The translations under genes were made by a program, and so were the position numbers. Positions 42,060 through 50,013 of a stretch of DNA of 64,000 nucleotides are shown here, piece after piece. A model generated the notes under the pieces. The model had not been told where the DNA came from and searched no databases. It was given only the letters and a program-made list of their open reading frames with translations. Every line of letters begins with the position of its first letter. Position 1 is the first letter of the stretch. The stretch covers positions 1,798,001 to 1,862,000 of the forward strand of contig NZ_CP180001.1 in NCBI RefSeq assembly GCF_047528295.1. Reading direction: 5' to 3'. The stretch is from Peptacetobacter sp900550335 (GTDB lineage Bacteria; Bacillota; Clostridia; Peptostreptococcales; Peptostreptococcaceae).

Positions 42060-42383
42060 TTATTCGCAACATCCACCGCAACCACTGTCACAGCTGCATC
42101 CCTGTCCTACCATTGATTCTGGTATTACTTTGAATCCATATCCTGTATCTTCTATTACTATATCTCCGTAAGCTTCATGCTCTTCCTTACTCATTACGAA
42201 TTTTAAATCTTCGTGTTCGTAAGTTAAGTCGTTATCTTCTACCTGATCTAAAGCTAGACCAAAAGCTGGTCCACTTCAAGATACTCCCTGGAAGAATACT
42301 CTTATATTATCTGGCTGAGTTGGATTTTCTGCTAATATAGATTTTAAAGTTTCCGCTGCTGTTTCTGGAACTGTTATTTTCAT
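42060..42383 (-). CDS. HesB-like selenoprotein (in-frame TGA read as selenocysteine)
   Basis: A 107-residue paralogue of the adjacent gene. The frame starts at ATG 42383 (AAGGGGATTAACACAAA upstream) and ends TAA at 42060; codon 36 is TGA (42276-42278 complement). The context RVFFQGVS-U-SGPAFGLAL aligns with RVYFQGVACSGPSFGLAL of the paralogue, so U replaces the conserved Cys. The rest of the frame is fully conserved, including IVIEDTGYGFKVIPESMVGQ and the C-terminal CSCDSGCGGCCE. A SECIS-type hairpin follows 21 bases later. HesB-like proteins are an established bacterial selenoprotein family. A standard gene finder would miss or truncate it. Confidence 0.88.
42242..42264 (-). promoter_or_regulatory. 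Bacterial SECIS-type hairpin
   Basis: On the minus strand TTTGGTCTA pairs with TAGATCAGG (wobbles included) around loop GCTT. The loop starts with G and lies 21 bases after the TGA, inside the 16-37 base range described for bacterial SECIS elements. Confidence 0.8.
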
Positions 42384-42428
42384 TTTGTGTTAATCCCCTT
42401 TCAATTATTAATTGTCTGTAGTTTGTTA

Positions 42429-42444
42429 ATACCCACTTGGGTAT
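42429..42444. promoter_or_regulatory. CsoR/CstR-like operator upstream of the selenoprotein gene
   Basis: ATACCCACTTGGGTAT is a perfect palindrome apart from the central bases and matches the ATACCC-N4-GGGTAT form bound by CsoR-family repressors (copper or persulfide sensors). A TATAAT sequence (minus strand, 42469-42474) lies just upstream, bracketed by AACTTCACTCAAA/TTTGAGTAAAGTT. The palindrome is 45 bases before the ATG. Confidence 0.6.
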
Positions 42445-42474
42445 CTCCTAAACAACTTTACTCAAATATTATAC

Positions 42475-42830
42475 CACAATTGCTATTTTGAGTGAAGTTT
42501 TAAATACTTTTTTTCTATAATATTATCAATATAATCTATATTGACTCTTGTTTATTTTTATACCCACAAATTTTCTTTTATATCATGTTTTTTATTTTTT
42601 TGTATTTTTTATTTTAATTTCTCATCAATATAATTTTTCTATAAATTTATATAAATTTAAAATTTTCTAATTTATTTTTATTTTTAAATAATAAGTATAT
42701 TTAAATAATTCCTTTATTTATTTACAGAAAAATGTCGATATTATTTTATTTTTTCAATTTTATTATTTTTATATTTATGTTATAATGATATTGTTATTTA
42801 AGAGAAAATTTAATATTTAGGAGGAATAAA
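42475..42830. other. AT-rich divergent spacer
   Basis: About 350 bases of nearly pure A/T tracts between the selenoprotein gene promoter and yitT. No ORF or RNA structure stands out; a TATAAT-like TATAATGATATT at 42780 could serve yitT. Confidence 0.35.
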
Positions 42831-43691
42831 ATGCAAGAAAGTAAAAAATCAGCAATACTAGAATTTTTCGGTCTTATTTTAGGATGTATATCTATGAGTG
42901 TTGGGATAAATGCATTCCTTAAACCTCATACAATAGCTCCTGGTGGGTTAAGTGGGTTATCAGTAGTTTTAAATAAGGTTACTGGGATACCAGTATCTGT
43001 AATAATGCTTATAATAGGTGTTCCACTTGTTCTACTTACTTTCAAAATAATGGGTGTTAAAAACTCAATGAAAACTCTTTTCGGTACTTTACTGTTCTCA
43101 TTTATGGTACAGGCTACTGATGGATTATCTCGTATGAATTTAACACATGATGCACTACTATCAGCAATAGCAGGTGCTGTTCTTATCGGACTTGCTCTAG
43201 GTATAATGTTTAAGGTTGATGCTTCAACTGGAGGAACGGATTTAATAGCACTTATACTTAGTAAGAAATTCCCTAACCTAAAACCAACTCAGTTTATGAG
43301 CTGCCTTGACGGTATGGTCGTAATATCTGCTGGTATAGTAAACAGAAGTATAGAAACAGCTCTTTATTCAGGATTAGCTCTTTTCATAATAGTTAAAATC
43401 GCCGACATAGTAATGGAAGGATTTGAAAGTTCAAAAGCTTTCTTCATAATAAGTGAAAAAGAAGAAGAACTAAGATCTGCAATAACTAGCGAACTTGATA
43501 GAGGTTTAACTATAATAAATGCAAGAGGTGGATATACTAACGAAAATAAAGACTTATTCCTTGTTGTGCTTAATAATAAGAGACAGGAAAATGGACTTAA
43601 AAAATTAGTAAAAAGAATAGATCCAAAAGCTTTCTTAATCGTTACAGATGTTCATGAAGTACTAGGAAATGGATTTAAAGAAATAGAATAA
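42831..43691 (+). CDS. YitT family membrane protein (DUF161/DUF2179)
   Basis: A 286-residue protein with five to six membrane segments (ILEFFGLILGCISMSVGINA, VSVIMLIIGVPLVLLTF, ALLSAIAGAVLIGLALGIMF, GLALFIIVKIADIVME) and the family motifs IAPGGLSGLSVV and DASTGGTDLIALILSKKFPN. The C-terminal DUF2179 domain starts near residue 200 (KAFFIISEKEEELRSAITSE) and includes GRGGYT-like NARGGYTNENKDLFLVVLNN. The transported substrate of this widespread Firmicute family is not established. ATG follows TAGGAGGAATAAA. Confidence 0.93.
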   Translation: MQESKKSAILEFFGLILGCISMSVGINAFLKPHTIAPGGLSGLSVVLNKVTGIPVSVIMLIIGVPLVLLTFKIMGVKNSMKTLFGTLLFSFMVQATDGLSRMNLTHDALLSAIAGAVLIGLALGIMFKVDASTGGTDLIALILSKKFPNLKPTQFMSCLDGMVVISAGIVNRSIETALYSGLALFIIVKIADIVMEGFESSKAFFIISEKEEELRSAITSELDRGLTIINARGGYTNENKDLFLVVLNNKRQENGLKKLVKRIDPKAFLIVTDVHEVLGNGFKEIE

Positions 43692-43700
43692 AATTATAGG

Positions 43701-43735
43701 CCTATCGTAATAATTCGATAGGCCATTATTTTATC
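43701..43735 (+). terminator. Intrinsic terminator of the yitT-like gene (bidirectional with bcp)
   Basis: GGCCTATCG pairs with CGATAGGCC, followed by ATTATTTT; the other strand also has T-rich flank. Confidence 0.8.
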
Positions 43736-43738
43736 TAA

Positions 43739-44200
43739 TTACATATTTTCTACTAAATTCAACATTTTTTCTGGATCTTCAGCAGCTTTTACCTTACCAT
43801 TCGCTTCAATGATTACCCCTTCCTCATCTATAAGGTAAGTAGTTCTCACAACACCCATTGCAACTTTTCCAAAATTCTTCTTTTCTTTCCATACATCATA
43901 AGCCTGAATAGCTTCTAATTCTGTGTCTGAAAGAATTGTGAAAGAAAGTCCCTGTTTTTCTTCAAATCTCTTATGTGATGCTACACTATCTTTACTAATT
44001 CCAAGAACAACAACACCATTTTCCTCAAACTTAGGTGCTCTCTCACTATAACCACAAGCCTGTTTTGTACAACCAGGTGTATTATCCTTTGGATAGAAAT
44101 ATAGAAGAACCTTCTTTCCTCTATAATCCTCTAAACTATGCATATCTCCGTTCTGATCAGGCAGTGTAAAACTTGGCGCCTTAGTACCTACTTCTAACAT
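43739..44200 (-). CDS. bcp: Thioredoxin-dependent peroxiredoxin, BCP/PrxQ type
   Basis: Reduces hydroperoxides. The 153-residue protein has APSFTLPDQNGDMHSLEDYR, KKVLLYFYPKDNTPGCTKQA and CGYSERAPKF. The peroxidatic Cys is in PGCT and the resolving Cys five residues later (C-x4-C), as in atypical two-Cys PrxQ enzymes. VVRTTYLIDEEGVI near the C-terminus is typical. It uses Cys, not selenocysteine, at the active site. ATG follows GGAGGGATAAGAT. It is monocistronic. Confidence 0.95.
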   Translation of the reverse strand: MLEVGTKAPSFTLPDQNGDMHSLEDYRGKKVLLYFYPKDNTPGCTKQACGYSERAPKFEENGVVVLGISKDSVASHKRFEEKQGLSFTILSDTELEAIQAYDVWKEKKNFGKVAMGVVRTTYLIDEEGVIIEANGKVKAAEDPEKMLNLVENM

Positions 44201-44417
44201 ATCTTATCCCTCCATATAAAACAAATTTAATAAATTTACTATTTCATTAATATATTCATTATATACCCATATTATAACATTTATAAACTTCTTATTCACA
44301 TTAGTCATCAAGAAATAAAAGAGCGTCTTCTAGTAAAAATTTTTTAATCTGATTCTTTCCCCTAAGTATGTTTTAATATTTTTTTAAAATATCAGAATTG
44401 GTTTGTTACTATATTTA

Positions 44418-44588
44418 AAAAGCGACTCTTTTTAGGATTTGGATAACATATTAAATTCCACTGACAATCTGCATGGCACTTTTTTCAATAGCTTCGAGCA
44501 GCGCTCGAACTAGACAGAAAAAGTGCCGAAGCCTGGAAGGGAATTAATATGTTATAAAAATCCGTTTAAAAAAAGAGGTTGCTGCTAA
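44418..44588 (-). repeat. Long-hairpin element, copy 13
   Basis: Outer arms pair through AGCGACTCTTTTTA/TAAAAAAAGAGGTTGCT and ATAACATATTAAATTCC/GGAATTAATATGTTAT; core TGACAATCTGCAT and GAAGCCTGGAA; inner stem GGCACTTTTT/AAAAAGTGCC encloses TTCGAGC/GCTCGAA, as in copy 9. Sense minus, 35 nt after the stop codon of the NifX-like gene, overlapping its terminator hairpin. Confidence 0.85.
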
Positions 44589-44606
44589 ATATCGCAACAA
44601 CCCCTC
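44574..44606 (-). terminator. Terminator of the DUF134-NifX-MinD operon
   Basis: On the minus strand GAGGGGTTGTTGC pairs with GCAGCAACCTC and is followed by seven T. Confidence 0.7.
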
Positions 44607-44623
44607 TGTATTTCAACGAAATA

Positions 44624-44986
44624 TTAATGTCCTCCGCATTCTCCATGGTGTTCATGTTTGTTACATACGCTTCCAGTTGATTTTAAGTTTCCAGCTACAT
44701 AAGCTTCCACTGCAGCTTTAGCTTCACCAGTTGCACCTGTTATAACTTCTATATTCTTTTCATTGAATATTTCTATGGCGCCACCGCCCATACCGCCAGA
44801 TATTACAACTTTAACACCCATATCATTTAAGAAATTAGGTAAAAATCCTGGTTTATGTCCTGGGTTTGCTATTGATTCTTCTTTAACTATTTTTCCGTCT
44901 TCAACATCAAATATATTGAAGTTTGAGCAATGACCAAAGTGTCCTGCTACCATTTTTTCTTCACTTGCTACTGCTATTTTTAACAT
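44624..44986 (-). CDS. NifX/NifB-like Fe-Mo cofactor-binding domain protein
   Basis: A 120-residue protein of the dinitrogenase cofactor-biosynthesis (NifX/NafY) fold. It begins MLKIAVASEEKMVAGHFGHC and has KVVISGGMGGGAIEIFNEKN and a His/Cys-rich tail (CNKHEHHGECGGH) that could bind metal. No nitrogenase is present; such proteins occur widely in anaerobes beside MinD-ferredoxin ATPases and probably handle Fe-S units. I choose ATG 44986, with GGAGGT seven bases upstream, and not the ATG at 45001, which includes the ribosome site. It is the last gene of the operon. Confidence 0.88.
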   Translation of the reverse strand: MLKIAVASEEKMVAGHFGHCSNFNIFDVEDGKIVKEESIANPGHKPGFLPNFLNDMGVKVVISGGMGGGAIEIFNEKNIEVITGATGEAKAAVEAYVAGNLKSTGSVCNKHEHHGECGGH

Positions 44987-45043
44987 TTCAAATACCTCCA
45001 TATAATAACGTCATAAATTTGCGACTGAATTTAAATTATTTAT

Positions 45044-45868
45044 TTATAAAGTCTCAACAGATCCTGAGGCTAAATAATCAATCTTATCTCCCATGATTTC
45101 TTTAAGTCTTTCATATGCTGGAATTCCTGTGCAATGACCTGTATAGAACTTAGCTCCTGTTTCTAATAAGAATTTTCCTACCTCATCTACATAACTAAAA
45201 TCCGCATCTGCGTCTGCATTTTTCCAAGAGAAATGGAATCCTCCTATAACAAAATCTGGATATTTTCCTTCGTTTTTGTAGAACTGTTTTAGTATATTAA
45301 CTATTCCATTGTGTGAACATCCTGTAAATAGGACATACTTTCCATCTTCTTTTATAATAGTATTTTGCTCATGTAAGAACTTATCTTGAACTATTTCTCC
45401 ATTCTCTTTCATAAAAAGACCTGAATTTGATGCAGGTAATGGAGTTTCGTGTGCTACATCTGAAAATAATTTAATATCTTCGTCGACTTCAAATACTCCC
45501 TTAGTTTTTACTATCTGAGGATTTTCTTCAAGATTTTTATCCATTCCAATGTATTTTATTTCTCCGCTGCTCTTAGAAAAATAATCATCAAATCCAAGTT
45601 CGTGCACATAAACCTTTGCTTTTTTATTTACTTCAAGGAATTTGTTTAATCCACCAACGTGGTCGTAATGCCCATGTGAAATCACAAGACATTCTACATC
45701 AGATACATCTACTCCCATTTTTTCAGCATTTTCATAGAATAAATCTGTCTGACCTGTGTCTATCATAAGCTTTCTTCCATTGTTTAACTCAATATAAAAA
45801 CTAAGCCCATGCTCAGCCTTTATATCTTCATTTACAGATGTGTTCTCGCAAAGTGTTTTTATTATCAT
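45044..45868 (-). CDS. MBL-fold metallo-hydrolase
   Basis: A 274-residue metallo-beta-lactamase-fold protein. The metal-binding motif is VISHGHYDHVGGL, followed by HETPLPASN, FTGCSHNGIVNIL and FYTGHCTG. This matches the 7,8-dihydropterin-6-methyl-4-(beta-D-ribofuranosyl)aminobenzene phosphate synthase-like group that is often encoded next to MinD-ferredoxin proteins in anaerobes. The actual substrate is not known. It sits between the second MinD-ferredoxin gene (143 bases upstream) and the NifX-like gene, on the same strand. The ribosome site is weak. Confidence 0.85.
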   Translation of the reverse strand: MIIKTLCENTSVNEDIKAEHGLSFYIELNNGRKLMIDTGQTDLFYENAEKMGVDVSDVECLVISHGHYDHVGGLNKFLEVNKKAKVYVHELGFDDYFSKSSGEIKYIGMDKNLEENPQIVKTKGVFEVDEDIKLFSDVAHETPLPASNSGLFMKENGEIVQDKFLHEQNTIIKEDGKYVLFTGCSHNGIVNILKQFYKNEGKYPDFVIGGFHFSWKNADADADFSYVDEVGKFLLETGAKFYTGHCTGIPAYERLKEIMGDKIDYLASGSVETL

Positions 45869-46011
45869 AGTTTAACATCTCTTTTCCCAAAATATTTTAT
45901 ATCATCATTTTATAATGTTAATATCTAATAATCTGTTTTATAGTATTTTAATATTTCATAATATATTTATAATATTTGCATTTTATAATATATTTTATTG
46001 TGGTTAATATT

Positions 46012-46932
46012 CTATAGTGTTATTACGTTTTCATAATCCTTTCCTTTAGAAACTTTCTCTGTTTCTTCAAAAAGCATATCAACAACCTTATTATATACCT
46101 CTCTAACAGCATTTCCAGAAGGACAATCTACCTCAACTATAGTTTTTCCACTGTTTATCGCCTTAACTGCCTCTGTGTCATAAGGAATTTTTCCTACTAG
46201 AGAAATATTATTTTCTTTACAGAATTCTTCTATTCTATTTGTATTTTCTATATTAGTATCGAATTTATTTACACACACCGCAGTTTTCACTCTAAATCTC
46301 GCTGCAGTTGTTATAATTCTCTCCATATCGCTCATCCCAGAAATAGAAGGCTCTGCAACTATTAGAAGTGCATCCACACCATTTAAAGAAGCTATTACCG
46401 GACAGCCAATTCCTGGAGATCCGTCTATAACGGCTATTTCTACATCATCAGTTGCATTATCTCTCATATTTTTCTTAACTTCTGTGACAAGTTTTCCTGA
46501 TGTACCACTTCCCATATACAACTTAGCTGTTGAAAATACTCTATCTCCTTCTTTGTAAAGCATAGTATCTCCTGCAGCTGATTTCTGCATTGTTATCGCA
46601 TCTGAAGGACATACATATTCACACACGCCACATCCCTCACAGCCAAATTTCTTTACAGAAAAATCTCCATTTTTTTCCATTATGGAATCAAATCTACAGT
46701 TTTCCATACATTTTCCACATTGGATACATTTATCTTGATCTATTACTGCCTTTGGAAGCCCATAGTACTCTTTCTTTTCAGGCTCAGTTTTTTTACCTGC
46801 CACAAGATGAAGGTTTGGAGCATCCACATCACAATCAGCATAAGCCTTTGTATTTGAAAGCTTTATAAATGAGCTAGCCACAGTAGTCTTTCCAGTTCCA
46901 CCTTTACCGCTCAGTATAAGAAGCTCTTTCAT
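46012..46932 (-). CDS. MinD/ParA-type ATPase with inserted two-cluster ferredoxin domain (second copy)
   Basis: A 306-residue ATPase with deviant Walker A LSGKGGTGKTTVASSFI and, between about residues 60 and 115, a ferredoxin insert CIQCGKCMENCRFDSIM and GCEGCGVCEYVCPSDAI that would hold two 4Fe-4S clusters. Walker B-like IDGSPGIGCPVIASL and AEPSISGMSDMERI follow. It overlaps the paralogous gene upstream by 29 bases. The family acts in Fe-S cluster assembly or electron-coupled ATPase reactions; exact role unknown. ATG follows AAAGGAGAGGTGCAAC. Confidence 0.92.
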   Translation of the reverse strand: MKELLILSGKGGTGKTTVASSFIKLSNTKAYADCDVDAPNLHLVAGKKTEPEKKEYYGLPKAVIDQDKCIQCGKCMENCRFDSIMEKNGDFSVKKFGCEGCGVCEYVCPSDAITMQKSAAGDTMLYKEGDRVFSTAKLYMGSGTSGKLVTEVKKNMRDNATDDVEIAVIDGSPGIGCPVIASLNGVDALLIVAEPSISGMSDMERIITTAARFRVKTAVCVNKFDTNIENTNRIEEFCKENNISLVGKIPYDTEAVKAINSGKTIVEVDCPSGNAVREVYNKVVDMLFEETEKVSKGKDYENVITL

Positions 46933-47803
46933 GTTGCACCTCTCCTTTCACTGTTTCAAGTATATTTTTAAACAATTTATTGTATTTTTCACTTTCTCTA
47001 GCTGCTATTTTTGCATTTGAGTTTATCTCTCCAAGCTCTTTTTCAAAAGGAACTCTTCCAAGAATTTTAATTCCTTTTTCTTTACAGAATTCTTCTGATG
47101 GGTTTTCTCCGTCTAAGCATTTATTTAGCACCACTCCAAATGATTTACCAAATAAACTAACTAACTCATACACCATTTCTAAGTTATGTGCTCCAAATGC
47201 TGTCGGTTCAGCAACTAACACACAAAAATCAGCATCTTTTATACTTTCCATTACTATGCACGCACTTCCTGGAGGGCAATCTATAATAGAAAGTTTTTCA
47301 TTACCTGTTGCACTATTTTCTGTTGCACTGCTTTTTGATTTTCTATTTTCCTCAAGTAATTTCTCTATTATAGGAACTCCAGACACCTCACCAGTATTCA
47401 AAATCCCTGTGTATACATCAATTCCCTGAGATTTTCCTTTTTCTATTTTTCCTATTACTTTATCTTTTTCAGTAATTGCATTTTCTGGACATAGTAGCGA
47501 ACAGCCACCACATGAATGGCAAATATCTCCAAATACAATTGGTGCCTTTTTTATAAATGCAAGTGCATTAAATTTGCAGAAATCCACGCATTTTCTACAA
47601 CCACTACAAAGTTCTTTATCGACCTCAGGAATTTTTACAGATACATTTTCCTCTACAATTTCTTCTGGTTTAAAGAACAAATATCCATTTGGCTCTTCTA
47701 CATCGCAATCTATATAAGTAGCTGATTCTGATGCTGCAGCCATATTTACTGAAAGAAGGGTTTTTCCTGTTCCACCCTTTCCACTAAGCACTGCTATATT
47801 CAT
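46904..47803 (-). CDS. MinD/ParA-type ATPase with inserted two-cluster ferredoxin domain (first copy)
   Basis: Paralogue of the next gene, with Walker A MNIAVLSGKGGTGKTLLSVN, the insert CSGCRKCVDFCKFNALA and CHSCGGCSLLCPENAI, then IDCPPGSACIVME and AEPTAFGAHNLEMVYE. The pair probably forms a heterodimer, because both copies are kept side by side in many anaerobes. I choose ATG 47803, overlapping the stop region of the NifX-like gene (TAGTATG), as in typical family starts; an ATG five codons upstream (47818) is possible. Confidence 0.9.
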   Translation of the reverse strand: MNIAVLSGKGGTGKTLLSVNMAAASESATYIDCDVEEPNGYLFFKPEEIVEENVSVKIPEVDKELCSGCRKCVDFCKFNALAFIKKAPIVFGDICHSCGGCSLLCPENAITEKDKVIGKIEKGKSQGIDVYTGILNTGEVSGVPIIEKLLEENRKSKSSATENSATGNEKLSIIDCPPGSACIVMESIKDADFCVLVAEPTAFGAHNLEMVYELVSLFGKSFGVVLNKCLDGENPSEEFCKEKGIKILGRVPFEKELGEINSNAKIAARESEKYNKLFKNILETVKGEVQHERASYTER

Positions 47804-47804
47804 A

Positions 47805-48173
47805 CTAGTTTGCACCATGTCCGTGGAATCCAGCGTGGATTTCAGTTAATTCCTCTAATTTTCCTTCTTTGAAAGCTTCTATATTTTCTCTTGCAGTTCC
47901 CTTAAATGTTCTATACATCTTAACTTCTCCTGCTTCAAGAACTTCGGCTGCATTTTCACCACATCTCGGTGTTAAAAGAACTTCCACCTCAGCATCAACT
48001 ATTGTCTGAGATGCCTTAATTCCTGCACCATCTGATTCTGCTATTGCACTATTGTCTAAAATTTCTTCATTTCCGTTTTCTGTGTCGTATATTAGGAAGT
48101 ATGGTGTACGTCCAAATGATATACAAACCTCTGAATCTATATTTTTTTCGTCTACTGGTATAGCTATTCTCAT
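47805..48173 (-). CDS. NifX/NifB-like Fe-Mo cofactor-binding domain protein
   Basis: A 122-residue relative of the last gene in the operon. It begins MRIAIPVDEKNIDSEVCISF and has FGRTPYFLIYD and VDAEVEVLLTPRCGENAAEV; the C-terminus HAGFHGHGAN is His-rich. The typical GG motif of the loop is replaced by RCGEN. It lies second in the operon after the DUF134 regulator and its end touches the first MinD-ferredoxin gene. ATG follows AAAGGACGTGTAAAATT. Confidence 0.88.
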   Translation of the reverse strand: MRIAIPVDEKNIDSEVCISFGRTPYFLIYDTENGNEEILDNSAIAESDGAGIKASQTIVDAEVEVLLTPRCGENAAEVLEAGEVKMYRTFKGTARENIEAFKEGKLEELTEIHAGFHGHGAN

Positions 48174-48267
48174 AATTTTACACGTCCTTTGTTATTTTTA
48201 ATATTTATTCTCTTTAATCTTTATTATTTTAAATTTCTTTTAAATTTGCACCTATTTCTACCTCAAA

Positions 48268-48681
48268 CTACTTTTCTTCATTTGAATTTTTTTCTAAGTT
48301 TAAAATTTCTTTTTCTTGTTGTTCTTTTTCCATCATCTTTCTTTTTCTACATTTCTTACATCCTCGCATACATCCCATTCCTGAGCCTTCTGTAAGAACA
48401 TACTCCCCACCTTTTATAACTAAAACACTACCATTTACAAGAGATTCCGCAAGTTTCTTTCTCGCACTTGTGTAAATTCCCTGTACTGTAGTTCTTGCGA
48501 TATTCATCTGCTCTGCACACTGAGTCTGATTAAAACCTTCAAGATCTATTAATCTTATTGTTTCATACTCGTCTACAGTCATCGTTATAAATTTTCTTTC
48601 TGATTCAGGAGCGTCTATCGGTCCAAATCTTTCATTTTCTGGAAGACCGCAAACATTTCTCCATTTAATTGGTCTAGGCAT
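48268..48681 (-). CDS. DUF134 family DNA-binding protein
   Basis: A 137-residue protein of the DUF134 family: MPRPIKWRNVCGLPENERFG followed by PIDAPESER, then a sigma-like helix-turn-helix MTVDEYETIRLIDLEGFNQT, QCAEQMNIARTTVQGIYTSA and RKKLAESLVNG. The C-terminal tail CMRGCKKCRKRK has Cys pairs that might sense metal or Fe-S status, followed by a Lys/Glu coiled segment. It is the first gene of the operon and the likely regulator of it; two GACATATGTC palindromes lie over its promoter. ATG follows AGGAGGTGTTTT. Confidence 0.92.
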   Translation of the reverse strand: MPRPIKWRNVCGLPENERFGPIDAPESERKFITMTVDEYETIRLIDLEGFNQTQCAEQMNIARTTVQGIYTSARKKLAESLVNGSVLVIKGGEYVLTEGSGMGCMRGCKKCRKRKMMEKEQQEKEILNLEKNSNEEK

Positions 48682-48701
48682 AAAACACCTCCTAAGTTAT
48701 C

Positions 48702-48752
48702 GACATATGTCACTTACAACTATAATTATACTCTGTTTATGACATATGTCAA
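48702..48752 (-). promoter_or_regulatory. Promoter with twin operators of the DUF134 operon
   Basis: On the minus strand TTGACA (48747-48752) and TATAAT (48725-48730) are 16 bases apart. The perfect palindrome GACATATGTC occurs twice, at 48741-48750 overlapping the -35 and at 48702-48711 near the start of transcription, 39 bases apart. The layout is that of a repressed, probably autoregulated promoter. Confidence 0.75.
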
Positions 48753-48771
48753 TAAAAGTTATCACAATTTC

Positions 48772-48926
48772 TTTTTAACAGCCTATTTTGATCAATCACA
48801 ATTATTTGCTCTCCAGGCTTCAGCGCCTCGCACTTTTATGTAATACATTTAGTGGCTGCGAGGCGCTTGCAGAATTGTCGATGCAAATTAATTTGTGATT
48901 ACACAAAATATACGGCTGATTAAAAA
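48772..48926 (+). repeat. Long-hairpin element, copy 14
   Basis: Outer arms TTTTAACAGCC/GGCTGATTAAAA, AATCACAATTATTTGC/GCAAATTAATTTGTGATT; core CTCCAGGCTTC (48811) and TGCAGAATTGTCG; inner stem GCGCCTCGCA/TGCGAGGCGC. Sense is plus, opposite to both flanking genes, the only clear exception to the sense-orientation rule. Confidence 0.83.
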
Positions 48927-48984
48927 ACATCCTGTGACGACGATTATACAAATACCGGAGAAGTTTTTAAAATTACTTCAAATA

Positions 48985-49017
48985 AAAAATGCTACCATGA
49001 AATTAATCATAGTAGCA
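48985..49017 (-). terminator. Terminator / left 33-bp direct repeat of the ATPase module
   Basis: TGCTACTATGA pairs with TCATGGTAGCA on the minus strand and is followed by T. The 33 bases are identical to 50527-50559. Confidence 0.8.
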
Positions 49018-49035
49018 CTTTTTAATCAGTATTTA

Positions 49036-50013
49036 TTAATTTGAATTTATTAATCTAAAAGGTAATACATCTAAAATTAGCTCTTTTATACCTTTACTTG
49101 TGTAAAACTCTTTTAATTTGTGTTTATTATATTGTTTACGTCTATCATTTAAAGTTTCATATTCTAATAATTTGAAATAATAATCTTCCCAACTATTATA
49201 TTCTAGGGAATCTGCATAGTCATATGTACAATTAAGTTTTTCTTCTATATTAGGAATATCTTCTATTACACCTGATTTTAAAATTATCCATTCAAAAGAC
49301 TCTGGAAAATATACATTTATATTTTTATATTTGCTTATATAAGTAAATAAATCACTTGAATATGGACCATATGCTGCTCCATCAACAATAGCTAAAATAT
49401 TTTTATCTTTAGATACATCCTCTAATTTTGTAACTACATTAGAATTCCCTTTTGCAGACTCACAGTTTGGAAACACAGATTCAAAAAACTGGAACCCTGA
49501 TGCTTCATCTTCTAGTATCAATAAATCTGGGTTATCATTAGGACTACTCTTATACATAGGAACTAGCTCATTATATACGGGAGAAGTTGTATTATACTTT
49601 CCAGAACTAACTATTTCGTATATTTCTTCTATACTATATAATAATTGAGAAAGCTTTTTATTAGTATCTTTTCTAGATATAAGAACAAAATAATTGTCAT
49701 ACTCATAAAATAAACACTTATCTACAAATCTATATCCCTCATCAATAAATACTATTCGCTTGCTATATTTAGGATTTTCTGATTTTGCATCCTGTTTAAA
49801 CATCTCCCAAGATGTTTCTCCTGTTATTACTAATGTTTCGCAATCGCCTATAAATGCAACATTTTCTGGGTGATCTTGATGTTCTAATAGCAGTTTTATT
49901 AATGAAGTTTTTCCAGTTCCACTATCGCCTCTTATAATAGTTATATTTCTTTTTATTTCAAAATCATAGCTAACAAATCTATCATAAATTTTTATTCTAT
50001 ATTTTCCCTTCAT
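49036..50013 (-). CDS. P-loop ATPase of unknown function, module gene 2
   Basis: A 325-residue soluble protein. Walker A is IIRGDSGTGKTSLIKLLLEH (residues about 28-47); RIVFIDEGYRF is a plausible Walker B. Later segments PDLLILEDEASGFQFFESVF and NILAIVDGAAYGPYSSDL place acidic residues in a way that recalls a degenerate TOPRIM domain (weak). Transporter-type ABC signature is missing. The start codon directly follows the stop codon of the upstream gene (TAAATG), so the two are coupled. The module lies between 33-base direct repeats. Function unknown; similar two-gene units are found in Firmicutes, from memory. Confidence 0.75.
   Translation of the reverse strand: MKGKYRIKIYDRFVSYDFEIKRNITIIRGDSGTGKTSLIKLLLEHQDHPENVAFIGDCETLVITGETSWEMFKQDAKSENPKYSKRIVFIDEGYRFVDKCLFYEYDNYFVLISRKDTNKKLSQLLYSIEEIYEIVSSGKYNTTSPVYNELVPMYKSSPNDNPDLLILEDEASGFQFFESVFPNCESAKGNSNVVTKLEDVSKDKNILAIVDGAAYGPYSSDLFTYISKYKNINVYFPESFEWIILKSGVIEDIPNIEEKLNCTYDYADSLEYNSWEDYYFKLLEYETLNDRRKQYNKHKLKEFYTSKGIKELILDVLPFRLINSN

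Noticed and set aside
44624..47803. Nitrogenase gene cluster
   Set aside because: NifX-like and ferredoxin-ATPase proteins are present, but no nifHDK, nifE or nifN homologue exists here.
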